This document shows positions 57,620 to 64,000 of a DNA stretch of 64,000 bases, in pieces (position 1 is the first letter of the stretch; each line of letters opens with the position of its first letter). Position numbers and translations under genes: made by a program. Source of the stretch: Mesocentrotus franciscanus (Eukaryota; Echinodermata; Echinoidea; Camarodonta; Strongylocentrotidae); assembly GCA_037976565.1 (NCBI GenBank), contig CP137668.1, positions 20,605,804-20,669,803 of the forward strand. Direction: 5' to 3'. The notes beneath the pieces are model-generated. The model searched no databases and was not told where the DNA came from. It saw only the letters and a program-made list of their open reading frames with translations.

Positions 57620-59436
57620 ACAGGTACTTCCATTTTGGGATAATGCTAAAAATGTAACTCATTCTAATTCTATCCCTCTGCGCCTCAGAATAGTTTACTA
57701 GATCGATGGCGCATAACAAATGCTGTATTTATTATGAGTCATCTACATCTGCAGGAAAAATAATTGTGATAAATATGATCATAATATAGGTTAAGGAGAA
57801 ACAAGGAATGGTGAATTTCCGTATGAAAAGGGATGAAAATTACCCATGGTAATATCAGATAATAAGGTGATCGATGTTCAGTATTTTTGACAAGATAATA
57901 CATAATTATTTGTTCAGTTTGTCGAAACACGGTTAAACGATGACATAATTATGTATGAATGAAATCAATTATGTGCCTGGATATAAATTTGTGGGTAAAC
58001 ATAGAGGGTCAGTTGGAGGAGGAGTGGGTTGCCACACAAAGTAAAATATATCTTACTTTAAAGAGAAGATCTGGAATGTGACAAGATTGAACTGATGTGT
58101 TTAGAAATAAAAAGGCACCAAAGCAGTTCCCATTTTGTGGATATAGAAAACCATCCAGTGATGCAACTCTTCAATTTTCTTTAATATACTTGAACAAAAT
58201 ATAGATGAAACCTTCAACAAATTACCATACCCTAAAACAGAAAACAAACAAAAAACGATCCTTTTCATTCACCGAAAATTGCCATTGTCCGTCAAGAATT
58301 GCAAGTCACATTTTCAAGAAATAATTTAAACAGTTTTCTCATGCTTAAAAAAAACGACAATCTGATTACATGGGGAGCCTCGCCGTGCATCCCACGTGCG
58401 CTCCATGTATAGTTTATTCAATGTATAAATGTTTTTGATGTGTACGTTCATCCATGTTTTGTTTTTATGTTTACTGTTTTTGTTTGTATCATGTGGAGGG
58501 CTCCGTTGGAAAGCAGTTTCTTTTAACTGAATCGGACTACCGTCCACTGTTTTATCCATGGTAATAAATAAAACATGAATACATGGATTCGAAAGTCATT
58601 CAGTCCAAGTTTCGTAGCTTCATAATATTTCAAAGCTTCGGCAATCTTCTCCTCCGTAAAACGATGATGACTATCCACAGACATTCTTATAGATTATTGT
58701 AAACAAACGATGATAGTAACAGTTCCCCAAATCATGAATTGTAAATGTACAACTCAGAAAACCAACTCGATAAAGCCAACTCGAAAAACACAGTTTGTGT
58801 AAACTCGACATCAGGCGTCAGGACGTCAGTATTTATAGCTTAGTTTGTTTTCAAATTTTAATAGTCATTTAATTTTTTGCTCCATAATTTCCAAACTTTA
58901 ATTTATTTCAATAAACAGAGGATTGTTCAATCATATAAACATTTAATTTGCAATTAAGTAATAAACACTCCAACTTGAAATTTTAAAATAATTATGGACT
59001 CCTTATAATGAGAATAGTAGCTTCGTGGCGGCGGAGAATTACGTAATGCGCTAAAGTGATTGTCAGGTTACTCGTCCAATCAGCGTACATCGAACGTGTA
59101 TAGCTTTGTGGGCGGAGTTAATCTCCCGAATTCGGGAGAATGGCAAAATCGTCTGGACCGTTATCGAGACCTCAGAAAGAGAGGAATGGCTATGGTTACT
59201 TTCAACGTTGAGGGTGTGTTATTTTATCAGCTGATTGGGTGCACGACACGGAAACGGTACAGAGGCTGGACTACTAAGGCCATGGCCTTGGATGCCCTTT
59301 TGATTGGCCTCAATGCCCCTCTCATTGGCCTTGGAGATTTTTTGTGCCCTTTCCAATTCTTCCTATTTGTGCTGTAATATAGGAATGTGCCCTACAGAAA
59401 AGTGGCCTCGCCCTAAAAATATTGAAATTTAAGGCC
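57620..59436. other. Insertion interior, no gene seen
   Basis: AT-rich to about 59000. An 18-base palindrome, TCTCCCGAATTCGGGAGA, lies at 59122-59139. Near the right end a GGCCTTGGATGCCC / GGCCTTGGAGATTT repetition and ACTACTAAGGCC (about 59269) are inverted to TCCAAGGCCACTAAGGCC at 52616-52635. The 105-codon frame at 59060-59377 is unrecognised. Confidence 0.45.
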
Positions 59437-59940
59437 TGCCTTCATATCAAAATTTATTAAAATCCGTCAAACATTACTAAAGTTATCGATCGGAAACCAG
59501 CTTCGCATAATTAATGAGCTATGATCTTTGACCTACATACTCGGAAATTGAACTTAGGCTGTGTTTTGATACCATGTACCTTCATATCAAATTTGATTAA
59601 AATCCGTCAAACATTATTAAAGTTATCGAAAGGAAACCAGATTCGCATATTTAATGAGCTATGACCTTTGACCTACATACTTCGAAATCGAACTTAGGCT
59701 GTGTTTTGATACCATGTACCTTCATATCAAATTTTATGAAAATCCTTTAAATATTACTAAAGTTATCGATCGGAAACCAGATGTGTATTTTTTCGCATAT
59801 TTAATGAGCCATGACCTTTGACCTTTGACCTACATACCCCGAAATCGAACTTAGCTTGTATTTTGATACCATGTATCTTCATATCAAATTTTATGAAAAT
59901 CCGTCAAACATTACTGAAGTTATCGATCGGAAACCAAATT
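59437..59940. repeat. Core repeats right of the 8.6-kb insertion
   Basis: Continues the 140-bp array with TTTAATGAGC(C/T)ATGACC-type starts at about 59508, 59650 and 59803. The last copy has TGACCTTTGACCTTTGACCT, one extra half-site. It ends at CGATCGGAAACCAAATTTG before the ACGG tract. Confidence 0.88.
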
Positions 59941-59944
59941 TGTT

Positions 59945-60003
59945 ACGGACGGACGGACAGCAGCGTTTCTATATCCCCTCCGACTTCGTCGGCGAGGGGA
60001 TAA
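59945..60003. repeat. ACGG microsatellite and terminal hairpin of core-repeat element
   Basis: ACGGACGGACGGAC is followed by TATCCCCTCCGACTTCGTC and GGCGAGGGGATA, which form a stem with the inner CCGAC-TTC-GTCGG. Confidence 0.8.
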
Positions 60004-60116
60004 TAATAATGATATTAATGTTAACTGTCACTGAAATAGTGTAGAGCGCAGTGAGAGCAGAGCGTACCGCGTCCGCCACCGATAGCACATCGATCTTGAT
60101 CAATCGCATATATATA

Positions 60117-60173
60117 TGACGTCATCCATGGTATAGTGCCATGGTATAGTGCACTATACCATGGATGACGTCA
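60117..60173. repeat. Palindrome with cAMP-response-type TGACGTCA ends
   Basis: A left arm TGACGTCATCCATGG-TATAGTGC (60117-60139) pairs with its inverted copy at 60151-60173. A second partial copy gives a 26-base perfect palindrome at 60139-60164, so two hairpins compete. Both ends are the symmetric octamer TGACGTCA. Confidence 0.88.
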
Positions 60174-60619
60174 CGGTTACATCATAGCAATGTTATGTTT
60201 GGTCACATGATGCTATGTTGACCAATCACTGAACAGGATTTCATTGATCAAAAATATAATACTGTTTAGTATAACATTGCTCATTGCTTTTCCAAGAGTC
60301 CCTTTGAACATGACTGATGTGCTTCTAATCACATCTAAAGATTTCTCTCGAGATTGATTTGTTATCACCAACAATATTTATGGTCAAACCTCATATATAA
60401 GAGATAGGAAAGTAGTTTACTTTCTAACTCATTAGATGTAGTAACTGTGAAGATATTTATATCATAAAGCTACTTTTCTAGAACTATCCCAAAGACTATC
60501 ACCCCTTGACAGCTTCAATCCTACCCCCAGACAACGACCTCCTGGGGATGGTCGCCCATGGCTAGTTATTCACAGGATGATATTCCAGGACAGGGGTCCC
60601 ACAGAAATTTGAGAACAAT
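60174..60619 (-). other. USP37: USP37-like intron 3, part nearest exon 3
   Basis: No gene or clear repeat. Confidence 0.55.
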
Positions 60620-60915
60620 ATTCCATGACTTTCCATGATCCATTTTAGCCTTTTTCCATGACCAGATAAGTACCATTTTGGTATGGGTTGCGGCATCCAA
60701 GCCGCGTACGAATACAAATCATTGATATATTTATTTCATGTTTGTAATGGCTTCCGCCTCCCCTCACAGCCATAAAACTGGGAGGCTGCCTGCCATAGTC
60801 ACACATGACCCACACCCATGATAAAATTCCATGACTTTGGGAGATTTCTTTCTTCTTCATTTTCCATGACTTTTTATGACTTCCAGAAGAATTTATTTTC
60901 CCATGACTTTGGAAA
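60620..60915. repeat. TTCCATGACTTT-type interspersed repeat
   Basis: The motif TTCCATGACTTT or close variants occurs at about 60622, 60656, 60827, 60861 and 60900, with a unique CCTCCC / GGGAGG inverted insert between (60752-60790). It resembles a widespread degenerate MITE-like family. It ends only about 30 bp from exon 3. Confidence 0.55.
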
Positions 60916-60941
60916 GCCTCCAGGAGGCTGGGAGTACTTAC

Positions 60942-61109
60942 ACATGAATAGCTGGTGTGTGGTTAGACCTTGGAGGTGGTGGAGCTGTATTCTCGGTGGT
61001 ATGAAAGGCTAATGTTAGGAAGCGTGGGATGACTACACTCAGCCTTAGCTTGCTGTCTACTGAAGCATCTGAGTCGTATGTGTAGCGTTTCAGATGAAGG
61101 ATGAGAACC
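60942..61109 (-). CDS. USP37: USP37-like exon 3: LHLKRY box
   Basis: 168 nt, entering with one base after TTTGCAG and leaving with two before GTAAGT. It codes for VLILHLKRYTYDSDASVDSK, then LRLSVVIPRFLTLAFHTTEN and TAPPPRSNHTPAIH. LHLKRY is the conserved beta-strand box of the USP palm, and VVIPRFLTL matches the QVIIPRYLTL strand of vertebrate USP37. There is a stop just past the donor, in the intron, so the exon end is fixed by the splice site. The first codon is split with exon 2 (AG + G, Arg). Confidence 0.92.
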
Positions 61110-61114
61110 CTGCA

Positions 61115-61370
61115 AAAGATACAAAATTCAATTTAATTCAATTCATTTCAGCTCAGTTCAGTTCTGTTCAATTCAATTTAATTCAATTCATTTCAGCTCA
61201 GTTCAGTTCTGTTCAATTCAATTCGATTCAATTCATTTCAGCTCAGTTCAGTTCTGTTCAATTCAATTCGATTCAATTCATTTCAGCTCAGTTCAGTTCT
61301 GTTCAATTCAATTTAATTCAATTCATTTCAGCTCAGTTCAGTTCTGTTCAATTCAATTTGATTCAATTCA
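61115..61370. repeat. 45-bp minisatellite in USP37 intron 2
   Basis: The block GCTCAGTTCAGTTCTGTTCA recurs at 61151, 61196, 61241, 61286 and 61331, exactly 45 bp apart, each joined by AATTCAATT-type hexamers. Since 45 is a multiple of three, it gives a plus frame with a perfect 15-residue peptide repeat (QFSSVQFN...), which is an artefact. It starts only about 6 bp upstream of exon 3's acceptor tract on the minus strand. Confidence 0.93.
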
Positions 61371-61738
61371 AATTGGTATACAACTTTAATCACATGGACA
61401 GTCAATGAGGTCACACAAAAATCAGCAACCAATATTTTCTTAGCAAATCATAACTAAAGGCTATCAATAAAATACCTTAATTATTGAATGAAAGATAAAG
61501 TTCCTATGATCAATGTCGCATTTTGCATACATAATTAAGGAACAAACAAAAAAGATCTTAAAGTAGATCAAATTTGATGATTCTCAATACTGCAAAAATA
61601 AAATTTGTTTGCACTAATACAATGAACCATCTTTAAATCCATTATGATTAAAATATTACTTTGGAGTCTAAAATTGTAAGAATCATCAAATCTCATTCCT
61701 CTAAACAATGCATGTAGCAAGATGCTAAAAGAGGGTAC
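61371..61738 (-). other. USP37: USP37-like intron 2, rest
   Basis: Unique-looking AT-rich intron sequence between exon 2 and the minisatellite. No feature seen. Confidence 0.6.
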
Positions 61739-61861
61739 CTTGGGAGTTTGGTGAATTTGTGACACACCGTGGCTTCTTTGCAATCACATTTTGCACATGC
61801 GTATTCCAGTTTCTCAGATGCACAGAAACTATCGAGAGCTGTCTGCAGAGAAAATGCTTCA
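61739..61861 (-). CDS. USP37: USP37-like exon 2: second zinc pair of the fingers
   Basis: 123 nt, one base + 40 codons + two bases. The acceptor is CACCACAG, preceded by a CT run. It codes for EAFSLQTALDSFCASEKLEY and ACAKCDCKEATVCHKFTKLP. CAKC is the second CxxC of the USP finger zinc site. SLQTALDSFCASEKLEYACAKC lines up with SIQDSLDLFFRAEELEYSCEKC of vertebrate USP37. An internal CTGCAG at 61843-61848 could act as an acceptor (phase 0), but using it would break the frame with exon 1 and drop the conserved SLQ, so the upstream site is preferred. Confidence 0.92.
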
Positions 61862-61864
61862 CTG

Positions 61865-61867
<3 letters not shown>

Positions 61868-61902
<35 letters not shown>

Positions 61903-61904
61903 AA
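61868..61904 (-). promoter_or_regulatory. USP37: CT microsatellite serving as polypyrimidine tract
   Basis: On the minus strand a pure (CT)n run of about 30 bases ends seven bases before the AG of exon 2's acceptor. It occupies exactly the place of the polypyrimidine tract, so a length-variable repeat appears to be part of the splice site. Confidence 0.8.
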
Positions 61905-62980
61905 AAGTTAAAGATTATATTTAGTCCTGGTAGCATAAAGAAAACTGGATTGACACTTCTGGAAAAATAGCATTGCTTTTCATATTGCTCTCATCAAAGC
62001 AAACCACAATCATGTACAACAAGCTGAAATCAGGCAATGTAAACAGAACAGAGATGCTACTGAGAGTCATATACCCTTCCTGAACTTTATAGTGGAGTTG
62101 GTGTAGAGTGCATAGCGTACAATGGCCGGGGTCAAGGGGCTAAGCCCTGGCGGGGGTTCAGTGTTTCCATAGTACAAAAAAAAAACCTGTTTCAATGCAT
62201 GTAAATATGCTTTTTAAGAAATATAAATTCATTTATTCATACATGAATACATGTGTTAATACCCACTCCCACAATGCATGAGGTCTAACCTTATAACGGT
62301 ATGGACCTCATACACGCATAACTGAAGAAACTGCTGCTGATTGTCCTCCTTTATGTCCTGTTTTTGCTAGCGTTTGTGAATTATCTAGTTTCAGCTAATT
62401 ATTGACCAAAACGAAATCGACAGCTACATTTTGGAAAATGTACATACAGTACATATTAGATGTAGGCAGACTTGCGCACATGTTTGTTACTATATCACAA
62501 TCATCAACTACAATCATATAAATCTGACAAAAAGATATTTTTTATTTTATTTTTTGGGTGGGGAGGGGGCTTATGAATACTTGAATATTTGAAACTCTTT
62601 TCTCACGTCTGCAACCCAGAGACTCAAGCCCACACGGACATGTAGCACACCCACGTCCGCAACCTGGTGATTTAAGCCCATGCACGCCAGCTATTTCCCA
62701 CTTCTGACGATGGATATCTGAAACATCGAGCCCCTCCTACCACCCATCCTCTCCTACTGGCACTATAGCTCTCTTTAGTATAAAGCTCAAGAAAGATTAC
62801 ACCAGTCCTTCCAGGACTACGACTACTCAAGAAAGATTACCAACAGTCCTTTTCAGGACTCCCCAATCCTCCCCCTCTAACATGGTGCAACTGTAAGCCT
62901 ACTTTATATCTACATCACTATGCAAGCCAATACATATAAGCAGCATCTATTTTACTCTTTTAATTTAATCTAACACTTAC
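61905..62980 (-). other. USP37: USP37-like intron 1 of the part seen
   Basis: A phase-2 intron. It holds two small tandem duplications: CGTCTGCAACC...AAGCCCACAC twice at about 62606 and 62654, and CTCAAGAAAGATTAC...AGTCCTT twice at about 62787 and 62827. A short T/G-rich patch lies at 62536-62570. No gene seen. Confidence 0.6.
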
Positions 62981-63273
62981 TTCGTTCTTGGCAGGTCAAG
63001 TGAGAGATCATTAAATGTCTCTTTCTTGCTGACTTCCTCTCCACACTCCTGACACAGAATGGAATGTTCCACTTCCAGTTCAAAGTTCTGACTGACAGCA
63101 CATGTAAACTTGGCTTTGTCTTCTGACTGATTGGAAGGTACCACTTGGCTGGGAGGGGACACAGCTTCCTGCACCTCTTTGGAGGAGACGTCTTTGTCTG
63201 GCTTTGGGTTATTCACCTTCTCTACATCTTCTTTAAGCTGATCAAGGCACTGACACAGAAACTCATGAGCATC
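62981..63273 (-). CDS. USP37: USP37-like exon 1 of the part seen: DAHEFL helix, first zinc pair
   Basis: 293 nt, entering in phase 0 after ATTCTAG and leaving with two bases before GTAAGTG. It codes for DAHEFLCQCLDQLKEDVEKV, a Ser/Pro-rich stretch, then FTCAVSQNFELEVEHSILCQ and ECGEEVSKKETFNDLSLDLP. DAHEFL is the QQDAHEFL helix that follows the catalytic Cys in USPs, and CQEC is the first zinc CxxC. FNDLSLDLP matches vertebrate USP37 almost exactly. A Met within the exon (63216) opens an apparent 79-codon frame, but coding clearly extends upstream to the acceptor. Confidence 0.93.
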
Positions 63274-64000
63274 CTAGAATCAATCAGAGAAATTGAATCT
63301 TAGGTAAAGAAGAGGTTTGTAAGGTTTGATCAGTTGTAATTTTCAAAGGCTTAATGGCATGGCCACAATGGTCTGCCCTTAAGACTCAAGATAACAGCCA
63401 TACAGCTATTCAGATTTAGTGATTCATTTTGGGTTTAAGCTCATCACACACTGTACGATCTGGCTGAAGATTCATTTTCGAAAAGCTGCCATAAAATTAG
63501 AGATAAGGAATTAAACTATTAAACTAGGAGGTAGACTATTTCTGATTGTGGTTCCCAAATAGTCATATGAATAGTCAAATAAAAGTTTTACCAATAAATT
63601 AATGACAAGGAACCTCAATCAGGAAGACTTTACAAGTTGACATATTTCAAATCTAATGATATTGCAACTTCTTCAAAAACTTTAATTGCTGTGAATTGTT
63701 TGGTGTGCGTTGGGCTTTTAATAGCTTTCTTAGGTGAACAAGTGTATCATGGAGACATGATTGCTCACTGGTATAACAGCGGTCTCATAACAAAGAGGTT
63801 CCGTGTTCAAAACTATGTTGATCATTACCAAGTCCCTCGGAGAGGACTTATAGCTCTCAGTCCCCTGGTTGCTTACTTACAAGTAAACACATGCTTTCTT
63901 AACAGAAGAAGACAATCAAACAATGTGGCATTGTGTGGGTCCTTACAATGTAAAGTTTTCTCTTTATCTTACATGTTGCATGAAGCCTGAAAATCTAGTA
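63274..64000 (-). other. USP37: USP37-like upstream intron (partial), repeat scraps
   Basis: Intron sequence leading to the exon with the Cys box, which is outside the window. At about 63432-63500 TAAGCTCATCACACACTGTACGATCTGG resembles one end of the Harbinger-like MITE at 17652. At 63768-63822 the plus strand has CTGGTATAACAGCGG and CCGTGTTCAAAACTA, a weak tRNA-like A/B-box pair. The 117-codon plus frame at 63637-63990 covers this and is not considered a gene. Confidence 0.45.

Larger units (their letters stand above)
50833..59436. mobile_element. 8.6-kb insertion with hAT-like ends
   Basis: The core-repeat unit is broken after TACCTTCA and resumes with TGCCTTCA at about 59435-59442, consistent with an 8-base duplication carrying one change. 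The insertion begins CAGGGCTTAAAG and its other end reads back as CAGGCCTTAAAT, a short inverted pair. Both facts suggest a hAT-type event. No transposase frame was recognised in the 8.6 kb; it holds hairpins, a LINE scrap and G-rich repeat. It could also be two insertions side by side. Confidence 0.5.
47422..60003. mobile_element. Pearl/CvA-like core-repeat element, interrupted twice
   Basis: The left end (about 47422-47560, containing GCGTAGCATCCCCTCGCAGG) leads into a first core repeat at about 47561-47696. More copies lie at 50308-50832 and 59437-59940. After them come an ACGG microsatellite (59945-59958) and a terminal hairpin, TATCCCCTCCGACTTCGTC followed by GGCGAGGGGATA. Taking out the Penelope insertion and the 8.6-kb insertion leaves about 1.4 kb. 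Central repeats plus an ACGG tract is the layout reported for pearl, CvA and mini-me/HINE elements in other animals. Helitron relationship is possible but no CTRR end was recognised. Confidence 0.65.
31868..63273 (-). other. USP37: USP37-like ubiquitin-specific protease gene (5' incomplete)
   Basis: This is the gene envelope for nine coding exons on the minus strand, in order 62981-63273, 61739-61861, 60942-61109, 46657-46767, 41073-41181, 38711-39939, 38279-38344, 32719-32834 and 31868-32089. Every internal junction has GT donor and AG acceptor, and each phase fits the next exon. Counting exon 6 one base short, the sum is 2436 nt, or 811 codons and a stop. The product is a cysteine protease that removes ubiquitin from proteins; vertebrate USP37 acts in cell-cycle and replication control. 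The order of finger, LHLKRY box, acidic UIM-bearing insert and C-terminal His box matches USP37 rather than other USPs. The Cys box and N-terminal PH-like domain must lie beyond 64000. Confidence 0.88.

Noticed and set aside
59060..59377. 105-codon plus-strand frame as a gene
   Set aside because: It lies across a palindrome and a GGCCTTGG repeat at the end of the 8.6-kb insertion; no domain seen.
61115..61408. Plus frame with a perfect 15-residue repeat
   Set aside because: It is a 45-bp minisatellite located in an intron of a minus-strand gene.
61842..61850. CTGCAG as the acceptor of USP37 exon 2
   Set aside because: It would shift phase relative to exon 1 and lose residues conserved with vertebrate USP37; the site at 61862-61863 fits both.
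63768..63822. tRNA gene on the plus strand
   Set aside because: A and B boxes are weak and the arms do not pair; at most a SINE relic.
63637..63990. 117-codon plus-strand gene
   Set aside because: No domain; lies antisense within a USP37 intron and covers repeat scraps.

Overview
This window is AT-rich animal DNA, dense in microsatellites, inverted-repeat transposons and retroelement remnants. It holds one clearly recognisable cellular gene, on the minus strand, with small exons and long repeat-filled introns and with GT/AG splice sites. The motif AGGCCTAT recurs many times. Together with the repeat types (Penelope-like element, hAT and Harbinger-like MITEs, core-repeat elements with an ACGG tract), it suggests a marine invertebrate deuterostome, perhaps an echinoderm. 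That assignment is inference and was not tested by any search.

Positions 1 to about 30,400 (gene-poor): I find no convincing protein gene here. The stretch holds a 53-bp minisatellite (747-1075), GA/GT and ACT microsatellites, a 30-bp perfect palindrome (4363-4392), several retroelement 3' tails, a Harbinger-like MITE (17652-18064), a TTAA-flanked long-hairpin MITE (21668-22034), a hAT-type MITE with an exact 8-bp target duplication (23494-23753) and a tRNA-derived SINE (19800-19895).

Positions about 30,400 to 63,273 (gene): nine coding exons of a USP37-like ubiquitin-specific protease. They run from 63273 down to a stop codon at 31868. All eight intron phases agree and the exons add up to 811 codons plus stop, provided one surplus A in exon 6 (near 39831-39838) is discounted. 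The exons cover the DAHEFL helix, both CxxC zinc pairs, the LHLKRY box, a long acidic insert with several ubiquitin-interacting motifs, and the catalytic His box. The catalytic Cys box and the gene's 5' end lie beyond the right edge.

Intron contents: the fourth intron (41182-46656) holds a degraded APE-type LINE nested inside a TIR DNA transposon (41234-45899). The third intron (46768-60941) is a nest of insertions. A pearl/CvA-like element with core repeats of about 140 bp (about 47422-60003) is interrupted twice. The first interruption is a 2.6-kb Penelope-like element with inverted terminal repeats, a 13-bp target duplication and hammerhead-like cores (47697-50294). The second is an 8.6-kb insertion with hAT-like ends (50833-59436), which carries further hairpins and a PHD-finger LINE scrap.

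The main points for follow-up are the one-base frameshift in USP37, the Penelope terminal repeats (promoter-like 68-bp modules plus a ribozyme-like core), the DR1-type nuclear-receptor motifs spread by the core repeats, and a set of long perfect palindromes.
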